Source: Cecembia lonarensis LW9 (GTDB taxonomy: Bacteria; Bacteroidota; Bacteroidia; Cytophagales; Cyclobacteriaceae). Taken from it: a DNA stretch of 64,000 nucleotides. This document shows, piece after piece, positions 26,823 through 34,776 of the stretch (the stretch's first letter is position 1; each line of letters begins with the position of its first letter). Below the pieces are notes generated by a model. The model saw nothing but the letters and a program-made list of their open reading frames with translations, had not been told where the DNA came from and did no database searches. Position numbers and translations under genes: made by a program. Location of the stretch: assembly GCF_000298295.1 (NCBI RefSeq), contig NZ_AMGM01000002.1:62001-126000 (forward strand). The letters run 5' to 3'.

Positions 26823-29642
26823 TCAATTCAAAAAGGGTGTGTTGGCAAACTGAATCTCTGTGATACTCATCAGTATTTTTTCCTGACCTGCGTCTGGATT
26901 TATAAATATGAAGAAGATATCATGAAGGCCACTGGTCTCTTTGATCTTGATTTTGGCTTGTGGTGTGTTTTCCCGCCTCCATTGTATAAAATTGACCCCA
27001 GCAGGAGGTCTTCTGAATCCTTGGTTTAGCGGTTCCATTTTTTGGGATTGGCCGATAAGTTCTCCATCAGGACTGCCCAATCTGGCCTCAATAATTCCGC
27101 CAACGGCCCCATTTCTTGGGTTCACATTGACAAAAAGGTTGATTTCTTTTACATCGGTCAGATCCAGGGATTTGAAACCAATATGGGATCGGTCCCCCTC
27201 CATGAAGAAATTAATACTTGGTGTGGTCATTAGATTCACGCCTTTGCGGATTTCAGCACTTTGAGGATCCAAAAAGGGGTTTCTCAAGGCCACATAATCT
27301 TCTCCTGTCAGGGAAGTGATTTGACCTGCCCCCTTGTCCGCATAAAATGCCCTTAAAAGAAAACTTCCTTGCCCATCTTCCCCTTCAGGTACATCAGGCT
27401 TAATGTTACCTTTTAGTTCTAAAGGGCTTACTGTAGGTTTTACCTCATTGATGCTTAGGATATAATCTACCATTCTTTTGGCATCGGATTCACTGAGTTC
27501 TGGATGGGCACTCATGCCGTGGTCTCCCCAGACTCCGCTTCCGCCATTGAGGATTTTATCTACGAGATAGCTGATATTGGCATCTGACTTGGCATATCTT
27601 TCTGCTACTGCCACATAGCTGGGTCCAATGGAGGATTTATCTATTTGGTGACAGGACCTGCAATCACTTCCTTCAATCAGGTTTTTCCCGATATTCAACA
27701 CGGCAATGGTCTCAGCACCACTTTGCTTGGAAGCAATTTCAATGGGGTCAAAACCAGCAGGTACGTAATCGAAGGTAATTGCAACTTCTTCTGCTTTGAT
27801 AGATCCGTCATTGGTATTCCCGTCTTCTAAATCCACTACCGAAACAGCATACGCTAACTCATCTTGTCCAAAATAAAATGTTCGGTTTCCTTTAAAATCA
27901 ATGCTGACTTTTGGGGCTTCATTGCCCGCAAACACCTGGAAACTTGCACTGTTGCGCTCTCCTTTGGTATCTGTTACAGTCAGTTTGATATCATAAGTTC
28001 CCTTTTCTTCAAATGTGAAGGAAGGATTGACTTCTTTTAGTATTACTTTTTTAAAACCATCGGCACTGATTTCCCATTCATACTTTAGTTTGCCCTGATC
28101 GTAAGCGTCATAATCCATGGTGCCCTCTGAGGAGAAATTTGCGGTAAATGGTACTGCACCAGCTTTGCGGTCCGATGTGGCCTGCACACTGGGTTTACGG
28201 TTACCACCATTATACTCAATTTTCACAATTCTGGAATTGGGATTGCCCCTGAACCAAGCGCTGCCATATTCCAGCACATATAAAGCCCCATCCGGTCCAA
28301 AATCCATATCGATTGCCGAGCTAAAGTTTTCTTCAGGTAAGAATCTTTCCATAAAAAGGTAGTCTCCATTTTCATCCATGGTAACCGCCATAATCCAGCC
28401 GCGCATAAAGTCCACAATAAGCCATTTGCCTTCATAGTAACTGGGAAAAACGAAAGGGGCATCTTTTTTGAAGTCCGCTTTTCTGAATACAGGCCCTCCT
28501 GTGGCGGAACGTCCGGAACTTCCGAGCATCGGAAACTCCTCAGAAATGCCATAAGGATACCAAATCATGGCCGGAATGGGTGCGGGAAGTTCCCTTAATC
28601 CAGTGTTATTGACTGATTCGTTGATTGGGTTGTTGACATCGTAGGGTTCCCCATAAGTGTCAGTTTCATAATCGTGTCGTGTATAAGCTTGATTGTCTCC
28701 TATGAAATAGGGCCAACCAAAAAATCCAGGTCCTTTGGCCTGATTGAATTCATCATATCCCTTTGGTCCCCAAATGGAATCTGTTACTGCATCCGGACCC
28801 ACTTCTCCCCAATAGAGGTACCCAGTTTTACTGTCCAAAGTAGGTCTCCAAGGGTTTCTATGTCCCATGGTATAGATTTCAGGCCTGGTTTTTTCCATTC
28901 CTAAAGGGAAAAGGTTGCCCGCGGGAATGCTATAGGTACCATCAGCTTCAGGCTTGATTCTTAATATTTTCCCCCTTAAGTCATTGGTGTTGCTAGGGGC
29001 CCTTTGGTCATCAGAATTCTCATGTCCAGGTCTTTCATCCAAATTGGAGGTGCCTTCCCTTGGGTTGACGGTATTGTTACCTGTGGTCAGGTAAAGATTA
29101 CCATCTTTATCAAAGACCATTCCGCCACCGGTATGACAGCACTCTTCCCTTTGGGTAGGGACTTCGAGAAGAATTTTCTTGGAGGCATCAATCAATTCAT
29201 TCCCCTTTAGTTCCCATCTAGCCAATACATGCTTGGGAACATCGGGGTCAGCATAGTACATGTAAATCCAGTTGTTCTGGGCATAATTGGGATCTGCAAT
29301 CACACCCATCAACCCTTCTTCTGCTTCTCTGACCACTCCCGCTTTGTTGGTGTATTTGGTGTTGACAGGTACAAAACCTACTTGGGTCATCTCACCGGTT
29401 TTTTCGTCAAAAACTTTGACCGCTCCTTTCCTTTCAACAAAGAGGATTTTTCTCTCAGGAAGAAAAGTTATTTCCATGGGCTCATCCATGCCCTCAGTAA
29501 GCACCACCTTAGTGAAGCGGTTATCCTCTGGTTTTGCTCCGGAATCATGGGAAGAGTCTTTACAGGAAAAGGTAATCAAGGAAATGAGCGCTAGACTGAA
29601 GACCAAAGCCTGCTTTCGTACTTTACTTTGAATTTTCATCAT
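26823..29642 (-). CDS. Glucose/sorbosone dehydrogenase-like lipoprotein with PKD, cytochrome c and CBM-like domains
   Basis: A 939-residue exported protein with a lipoprotein signal (SLITFSC, Cys27). Residues about 40-475 form a soluble PQQ-type glucose/sorbosone dehydrogenase propeller (EGLMGVIADPNY; CCHTGGGM with His170; HRNPWRP; GPDGALYVLEYGS). A PKD domain follows (about 483-572). A cytochrome c domain has the heme motif C661-R-S-C-H665 and a probable Met710 ligand in GDHGMSAHP. The last 180 residues form a beta-sandwich like carbohydrate-binding domains. Electrons from sugar oxidation could pass straight to the fused heme. It begins an operon-like run with the isomerase-like gene at 29668, 25 bp upstream. 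A close homologue architecture is common in Bacteroidota and Planctomycetota. Confidence 0.88.
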   Translation of the reverse strand: MMKIQSKVRKQALVFSLALISLITFSCKDSSHDSGAKPEDNRFTKVVLTEGMDEPMEITFLPERKILFVERKGAVKVFDEKTGEMTQVGFVPVNTKYTNKAGVVREAEEGLMGVIADPNYAQNNWIYMYYADPDVPKHVLARWELKGNELIDASKKILLEVPTQREECCHTGGGMVFDKDGNLYLTTGNNTVNPREGTSNLDERPGHENSDDQRAPSNTNDLRGKILRIKPEADGTYSIPAGNLFPLGMEKTRPEIYTMGHRNPWRPTLDSKTGYLYWGEVGPDAVTDSIWGPKGYDEFNQAKGPGFFGWPYFIGDNQAYTRHDYETDTYGEPYDVNNPINESVNNTGLRELPAPIPAMIWYPYGISEEFPMLGSSGRSATGGPVFRKADFKKDAPFVFPSYYEGKWLIVDFMRGWIMAVTMDENGDYLFMERFLPEENFSSAIDMDFGPDGALYVLEYGSAWFRGNPNSRIVKIEYNGGNRKPSVQATSDRKAGAVPFTANFSSEGTMDYDAYDQGKLKYEWEISADGFKKVILKEVNPSFTFEEKGTYDIKLTVTDTKGERNSASFQVFAGNEAPKVSIDFKGNRTFYFGQDELAYAVSVVDLEDGNTNDGSIKAEEVAITFDYVPAGFDPIEIASKQSGAETIAVLNIGKNLIEGSDCRSCHQIDKSSIGPSYVAVAERYAKSDANISYLVDKILNGGSGVWGDHGMSAHPELSESDAKRMVDYILSINEVKPTVSPLELKGNIKPDVPEGEDGQGSFLLRAFYADKGAGQITSLTGEDYVALRNPFLDPQSAEIRKGVNLMTTPSINFFMEGDRSHIGFKSLDLTDVKEINLFVNVNPRNGAVGGIIEARLGSPDGELIGQSQKMEPLNQGFRRPPAGVNFIQWRRENTPQAKIKIKETSGLHDIFFIFINPDAGQEKILMSITEIQFANTPFLN

Positions 29643-29667
29643 TGTTAATCTTAGGTTTGAGAGATGG

Positions 29668-30696
29668 TTAAGTCAAAGCTTTTCTACAAAACTCCAGGCA
29701 TTTTTGGACTTCAGTAACTGCGTCAGAGCCTTCCGGAATTTGATATTCCAGTTCTATGGTAGCCGGGAATTTGTACTTTTTATCCCGCATCATCCTTAAA
29801 ACCTCAGCCACAGGTGTATCTCCGGTGCCCCAAGGTAAATTTCCTTTTCCATTGGCAGGGGTTTGACGGTCTTTGATGTGCATGCTCCAGGTTCTTGCAT
29901 GCTGCTTTTGGATGAGCTCCATCATGTCAGTATGCCCGGCAGCTGTATAGTGGCCTATATCGAAATTCAATCCATTACTTTTACTTTGATTGATAGCGGT
30001 ATCCCAAAAAGTAAAGGTCTGCTGTTCGTGGCCATGATAGCCCACCTTCATTTTATGGGTATCTCCCAATTTGCCCAACCTCAGGGTCTGGGCGTCATCA
30101 GAAGGGTGTTCCAGCGTAATATGGTTGGCCCCAAGAATTTTTGCTGCTTTCATGCCATAGGCTACCTCTGCGTCAGAATTATTCACTCCAAAGGCATTGG
30201 GCTTGAATGCATACACTTGTATGCCTGCGTTTTTAAACATTTTGGCAGCTTGTTCAAATTTTTTGAAATCTACCTTAGACCTCCAGTCCGCAACAGTTTT
30301 TCCATATGCCTCCGCCTGGGCCCTGATCTCAGCAAACTCTTCCACTTCACTTTCAGTCAATTGCTCTCCTCTTCTTTGTTTTCCGCCCAATTGAAGTACC
30401 CTCATTCGGTTAAAGGTGGGTGCCGGCATTCCGGCAAAGTATTCGACGGGTTCCCCCATCATTTCCACAGCACTGATCCCTGATTCCTTGATATATTGGA
30501 TATTGGCTTCAAGACTTTGGTCCTGCATGGAGCGGTAGGAATAGGTGATGCAACCAATCTGCACACCATTGATTAAGGAATTGGGTTTATTATAAGATGT
30601 TAATATGGCAGGGGCTCCATGTAGCCAAGCAGGTGTCATGGATAATCCTGCAACGCCCAGGATAGAAGCCTTCAGAAAATCTCTTCTGTTTTTCAT
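29668..30696 (-). CDS. Tat-exported sugar phosphate isomerase/epimerase-like TIM-barrel protein
   Basis: A 342-residue protein with a twin-arginine-type signal (KNRRDFLKASILGVAG) and a xylose-isomerase-like TIM barrel. Metal-ligand type residues are visible in NHITLEHPSDD, VGYHGHEQQTF, NFDIGHYTAAG and MHIKDRQTP. These exported AP-endonuclease-2-like barrels accompany Gfo/Idh/MocA enzymes and PQQ dehydrogenases in sugar-oxidising loci. It lies 25 bp upstream of the dehydrogenase gene on the same strand. The reaction is unknown, probably epimerisation or isomerisation of a keto-sugar. Confidence 0.86.
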   Translation of the reverse strand: MKNRRDFLKASILGVAGLSMTPAWLHGAPAILTSYNKPNSLINGVQIGCITYSYRSMQDQSLEANIQYIKESGISAVEMMGEPVEYFAGMPAPTFNRMRVLQLGGKQRRGEQLTESEVEEFAEIRAQAEAYGKTVADWRSKVDFKKFEQAAKMFKNAGIQVYAFKPNAFGVNNSDAEVAYGMKAAKILGANHITLEHPSDDAQTLRLGKLGDTHKMKVGYHGHEQQTFTFWDTAINQSKSNGLNFDIGHYTAAGHTDMMELIQKQHARTWSMHIKDRQTPANGKGNLPWGTGDTPVAEVLRMMRDKKYKFPATIELEYQIPEGSDAVTEVQKCLEFCRKALT

Positions 30697-30922
30697 CTCA
30701 ATTATGTTTTTTTGGTTTGAGCAAATCAGGTTAATGTTAAACCTATATGTACAATTAACATAATGTTTATCGAACGAATGAAAGATCAGCCATTTAACTG
30801 GTGAAAATCAGGGTTGGATGAATGATGGAATAGAAAAATTTTGGACTAAATTTTTCCGGTGGAAAAAATATTGAATTGTTTTCCTATAACCTGATCACCG
30901 GTAGGGATTTAAAAGAGGACCG

Positions 30923-31025
30923 GAGCCGTAGGCTCTTTTATCAGAGATCCGAAGGCACAGCCTTCGGATAACGTGTTGTCCGACGGTTATGCCGTCGGAC
31001 ACTTGGTAAAGTCGCTTTTAGCGGC
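30923..31025. repeat. REP-type hairpin array (four hairpins)
   Basis: Four consecutive hairpins: GAGCC-gta-GGCTC (30923-30935), CCGAAGGC-aca-GCCTTCGG (30949-30967), GTCCGACGG-ttatg-CCGTCGGAC (30978-31000) and GTCGC-tttta-GCGGC (31011-31025). The first 48 bases recur at 31388-31435 with four differences. The two copies lie on either side of a RAYT remnant. Confidence 0.75.
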
Positions 31026-31041
31026 GTCTTGAAAAAATCAA

Positions 31042-31322
31042 TCAATACATTGAAATGTTAACCAATCCTTTGATTCTTGCATAATCCCTCGCCGAGCTGA
31101 AAAGGTAGTGGTGTTCTTCCTCTACAATCATTGCCCTTACCGGATTTTGATGAATGTAATCCAATTTTTGTTCAAAGAATTTAGCTGATCAATACAGTAG
31201 TTTAAGCTATCAACAATCTCAAGTTTATACTCCTTGCGCGAAAAAATGTCAATCCAATCGATTACTGTTAAAGTCAAGAATTGAATAGCATTTTGGTCAG
31301 CTATTCTGAAAGGCTTATCCAT
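31042..31322 (-). pseudogene. Decayed REP-associated tyrosine transposase (RAYT), centre deleted
   Basis: Two out-of-frame pieces of one transposase can be read. The N-terminus from 31322 reads DKPFRIADQNAIQFLTLTVI, then DWIDIFSRKEYK, and continues to SLNYCIDQLNS, as in RAYT/IS200-like (Y1) transposases. The C-terminus in another frame, about 31172-31042, reads FEQKLDYIHQNPVRAMIVEE, then HHYLFSSARDYA, the typical end of the same family. The middle with the H-x-H metal motif and the catalytic Tyr is missing, leaving about 90 of the usual 180 or so codons. It is certainly non-functional and lies between two REP hairpin blocks, the known habitat of RAYT genes. Confidence 0.8.
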
Positions 31323-31387
31323 TCCCTGAGCGTTAAAATGAAATAAGAACTAAGATAATAAAAATTATTCTTATCATAAGGATAATT

Positions 31388-31432
31388 GAGCCACAGGCTC
31401 TTTTACCAGAGATCTGAAGGCACAGCCTTCGG
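31388..31432. repeat. REP-type hairpin pair, second copy
   Basis: GAGCC-aca-GGCTC (31388-31400) and CTGAAGGC-aca-GCCTTCGG (31414-31432), a direct repeat of the first two hairpins at 30923-30967. Base changes in the second stem keep pairing by a G-T wobble. It lies 23 bp from the end of the next gene. Confidence 0.72.
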
Positions 31433-31454
31433 ATATCTTGTAACGAGAATAGTG

Positions 31455-32282
31455 TTATCTGCTTTTTGTCCCGACTATTACCCCCCTGAAAAAGCCGATG
31501 GATTCAGCAATTCCGGAGAAAGGATTGTCCATATTTCGTTCATGTTCCAAACTGCAGACGCCGTCATAACCGGTTTTTCTCAGCATATTAATGAAAGCAG
31601 GTATGTCTAGAATCCCTCTTCCAATTTCGATGGATTTACCTTCTTTAGTATTTGCAGTTACGTCCTTAATATGCATATCATAAATGCGATCTTTATATTT
31701 CTCCAAATCGGCCACAGGGTCTTTTCCATTTCTGGCAGTATGACCGATATCAAGACACATGCCCATCCGAGGGTCCAAGTCTTTGACGTGTGACCAAATA
31801 TCATCGGCATCAGGATAAAGGTCAATGTCCGGCCCATGCATATGGATAGCGAATTTGAAATCATATTCCTGGACTTTGGCATTGATATGAGTTAAAAGCT
31901 CATGGTTTGGAACCCCAACGATCAAATCCACCCCCACTCGCTTGGCATAAGAAAATGCATTATCTACGTCTTCCACGGTCCTCATGTAGATGGGGCCAAC
32001 AGCGTAACCTGTGACGCCTTTTGCAGCCAACTTTTGATGAAAGGCTGCAATTTCTTCATCGGTACTATTGAAGGGCAAGTGAAAATCCTTGATACATAAA
32101 TATTTGACCTGATTGGTATACAGGTCTTCAAGCGTCCTGTCCAGGTCGAATTTATGGTAAGTAAATCCGGCCATGCCAATTTTGAAGTTTTCCTGAGCCT
32201 CTGGGACATACTGGGCATGCAAATCAGTTGACTGTAAAAAAAGCAAAAGTAAAGCAAGAAAGAAGGATTTTATTGATTTCAT
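31455..32282 (-). CDS. Secreted sugar phosphate isomerase/epimerase-like TIM-barrel protein
   Basis: A 275-residue protein with Sec signal peptide (MKSIKSFFLALLLLFLQSTDLHAQ). The xylose-isomerase-like barrel has KFAIHMHGPD, MCLDIGHTARNGKDP, DMHIKDVTANTKEG and CSLEHERNMDNP, giving the set of Glu, Asp and His metal ligands. Unlike the protein at 29668 it uses Sec rather than Tat export and is about 65 residues shorter, so it is a distant paralogue. It lies 18 bp downstream of an aminotransferase gene. Substrate unknown. Confidence 0.85.
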   Translation of the reverse strand: MKSIKSFFLALLLLFLQSTDLHAQYVPEAQENFKIGMAGFTYHKFDLDRTLEDLYTNQVKYLCIKDFHLPFNSTDEEIAAFHQKLAAKGVTGYAVGPIYMRTVEDVDNAFSYAKRVGVDLIVGVPNHELLTHINAKVQEYDFKFAIHMHGPDIDLYPDADDIWSHVKDLDPRMGMCLDIGHTARNGKDPVADLEKYKDRIYDMHIKDVTANTKEGKSIEIGRGILDIPAFINMLRKTGYDGVCSLEHERNMDNPFSGIAESIGFFRGVIVGTKSR

Positions 32283-32300
32283 AGGTTTTAGTTTGGGAGG

Positions 32301-33644
32301 TTATTTTGTATTTCGATCTCTCATATTGAGTATATATTTTTTTAATCTTGTAATAGCTACTTCCAAGGCCTCATGATCAATGCTTGAAATTACCATGCGG
32401 AATAAGCCTTTTTTGCTATGGCCAAACCCTGCGCCAGGGGTAAGCAAAACGCCACTTTCCTCAAAAATTTCCAGCCAAAGTTGATGTTGCCCTTGCTCAC
32501 TGTCCTCTTTAAGGAATTCAGAAAGGTCCATCCATACAAAAAGACTTCCATAAGAAGGACTATAGGGTATACCCAAAGTACGAAGGTTGCGGATAACGAT
32601 CACATAGGATTGGGTCAACGCTGACTGGGAAGCTGCCACAAAATCAGCCATAAATTCCCGGTCTTCCAACACCTCCTGCATAACCCATTGGGTATGGTTG
32701 GAAATGGCATGGGAAAGACCGGCATTGCGGTATCCGGTAATAAAATCGGCGTTATAAGAATGGGTCAGTCCAATTCTAAAGCCCGAAATGCCCAAATCTT
32801 TGGAAAAAGAATACCAAAGGTGTAGAAAGGGGCTTTTCCTCTTGGCCATCAATTGTCCAAAAGAAAGGAAAGGAATGGGATTGGGGTAATCTTTTTGAAG
32901 TTCGGGGTGTGAAATATCAATTCTTGACAAACCGTAGATCTCGTTGACAATCAAATGAACTTCATTGGCCTCGCACCAGTCAGCCACACTTTCTAATTGT
33001 GCCTGGGAGTAAATACCCCCCGTTGGGTTGTCAGGACTGGTCAGGATTAATAGCCTGAACCGGCTTCCCTGAGCTTCAATCTCTTGTTTGGCTGCCTCCA
33101 ACTGCTCCGTGTTAATAGGAATGCCTGCTTGGAGTTCATGAAGCTCATGATGGGTTTGGAGGTCATACCTCTTGATCTCAGGAATTACGCCAATATCCAT
33201 GGTGTAAACCGGATAGCTTGGCGCAGGAATGACGGCAGTATCTGCTGGATTGGCCAGTAAAAAAGCAGTCATTTCAATTGTAGAAGTAGCACCAACGGAA
33301 AAGGCTAAGGTTTCAGGATCAACTTTTTGTTTGACCAAAAATTCTGAAAGGTATTCCGCAGTAGCCTGCCGAAAAGAAGGCACCCCTGCCGGATCTCCAT
33401 AACTGGATACCCAATCAGGAATGGTCTTTTCCTTGCATACTTTTTGGACTTTTTCCCTCAATAAATCCCAACAAAGATGATTTTCTGCCACATTCATCGG
33501 AAAGCAACCATCAGGCTTGCTTATGGCATCATAATGATTCTCCATGGCCTTTTGGTAGATTTCCCAATCTACCCTGACGGGCTTGAAAGCGGCCTGAGCA
33601 CCTCTATCGGATAGGTAACTTTGAGTGTTTGAAGGCATGGTCAT
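32301..33644 (-). CDS. PLP-dependent class I/II aminotransferase (ACC-synthase-like)
   Basis: A 447-residue fold-type I PLP enzyme without export signal. Motifs are NVAENHLCWDLL near the N-terminus, YGDPAGVPSFRQA, the Asn/Pro block SPDNPTGGIYS, NEIYGLS and the PLP lysine in YSFSKDLGISGFRIG. The N-terminal arrangement and spacing recall 1-aminocyclopropane-1-carboxylate synthase-like aminotransferases. Most bacterial members are ordinary transaminases or lyases, so ethylene chemistry should not be assumed. Met3 is an alternative start. It is co-directional with the secreted isomerase gene but separated from the next gene upstream by 111 bp. Confidence 0.86.
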   Translation of the reverse strand: MTMPSNTQSYLSDRGAQAAFKPVRVDWEIYQKAMENHYDAISKPDGCFPMNVAENHLCWDLLREKVQKVCKEKTIPDWVSSYGDPAGVPSFRQATAEYLSEFLVKQKVDPETLAFSVGATSTIEMTAFLLANPADTAVIPAPSYPVYTMDIGVIPEIKRYDLQTHHELHELQAGIPINTEQLEAAKQEIEAQGSRFRLLILTSPDNPTGGIYSQAQLESVADWCEANEVHLIVNEIYGLSRIDISHPELQKDYPNPIPFLSFGQLMAKRKSPFLHLWYSFSKDLGISGFRIGLTHSYNADFITGYRNAGLSHAISNHTQWVMQEVLEDREFMADFVAASQSALTQSYVIVIRNLRTLGIPYSPSYGSLFVWMDLSEFLKEDSEQGQHQLWLEIFEESGVLLTPGAGFGHSKKGLFRMVISSIDHEALEVAITRLKKYILNMRDRNTK

Positions 33645-33755
33645 TGGCTTGGTTACTTTTCGCTAAAAATTAAAGGTAGCTTTTTTTTACTTGGATTATG
33701 ATTGTGCCAGTAGGAATATTAGCCATATAGCAGTCTTTTATAGGAGTGAATGAAC

Positions 33756-34598
33756 TTATGGGTTGCAATAGTCGCAGTACATAGGGTCTTCTTCATTTTT
33801 ATTTTCAGGATAAAACTTTTCTTCTTTATACCCGCATTTCTGACATGATAAAAAATGACTTAATATGCCTTGGGTAGGTTTTCCACAATAAGCGCATGGA
33901 AGACCTCTGTTAATCCCGGTAATTGAAAATCCTGGGGTGCTACATTTTGGACACTGAGAAAGCGCTTTTTTTGCCAGCTTTTCTCCTAATTTTCCAATAA
34001 ATGTCAGCCTACTTGGGTTGTACATGGCTCGCATATCAGTTTCCACGTGGACAGATGCGTACTTGTTTTTAAGTTGGGAAAATACCATTTCCAGTTCTTT
34101 TCTGGATTGGATGCCTTTAAAAATATCGTCAGGGCTTCCCTTACTTTTTCTAAGGATCAATGCATGGCCGGGAAATCCAACCCTTTCGGCAAAGTCAGAT
34201 AGTTCATCTATTGAAATGACATCTACACTGTCATAATTGGTTTCCAAGCTAATGTCTCTGACCAGAATTTCCAAGCTATTTTTTCGATCAATGAGACAAA
34301 GGAACTCTTCATTACAGGGCATAAAGTAAAGACTGGGATGAGGACCGAAAGAACCTTCATTGGCAATGCCCAGATCAATGCCTGTATCATCCATTCCCTT
34401 AAGACATTTTGCTTTTACGGCCTCTAAAGGAGGTAATTTACGCTCTAATTCTCCTGAAAAGGTACCCAGGGAATCTGTATCAAAGCCTTTATATTCAAAT
34501 GCTTTTACGCCTAATAATCGCTCTAAGATGGGATTTAAAACAGACCCTTTGCCATGTTTAGTCGTGATTACCAATTTACGTCCTTTGAAAAGATCCAT
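33756..34598 (-). CDS. DUF6671-like protein with C-terminal zinc ribbons
   Basis: A 280-residue soluble protein beginning LFKGRKLVITTKHGKGSV, with DTDSLGTFSGELERK and ANEGSFGPHPSLYFMPCNEE. I recall this as the family named DUF6671; its function is unknown. The last 70 residues carry paired cysteines (CPKC, CAYC, CQKC, CDYC), two rubredoxin-like zinc ribbons. It is divergent from the FecA-like receptor gene. The acidic and Lys-rich N-terminal motifs hint at a nucleotide- or phosphate-binding enzyme, but that is a guess. Confidence 0.72.
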   Translation of the reverse strand: MDLFKGRKLVITTKHGKGSVLNPILERLLGVKAFEYKGFDTDSLGTFSGELERKLPPLEAVKAKCLKGMDDTGIDLGIANEGSFGPHPSLYFMPCNEEFLCLIDRKNSLEILVRDISLETNYDSVDVISIDELSDFAERVGFPGHALILRKSKGSPDDIFKGIQSRKELEMVFSQLKNKYASVHVETDMRAMYNPSRLTFIGKLGEKLAKKALSQCPKCSTPGFSITGINRGLPCAYCGKPTQGILSHFLSCQKCGYKEEKFYPENKNEEDPMYCDYCNP

Positions 34599-34776
34599 GA
34601 TATCTATATTAACACTTTTGGTTTTTACTAGCGCTGTTCATCTTCATAAATTTTTTTTATGCAATTCATAATAATAATTTACCTAGAATTAATCTAAATA
34701 AATATAAAATCAAATAAAGGAATGATTAATATTGCGCGCTAATTTAAAATAAATCCAAATAAATATAGTGCAATAT

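Noticed and set aside
29863-30483. Plus-strand open frame of 206 codons
   Set aside because: Antisense shadow of the Tat-exported isomerase-like gene; the translation shows Cys/His-rich nonsense and no domain.
32301-33644. Ethylene-type ACC synthase
   Set aside because: Only the general aminotransferase motifs are visible; bacterial relatives are mostly ordinary transaminases.
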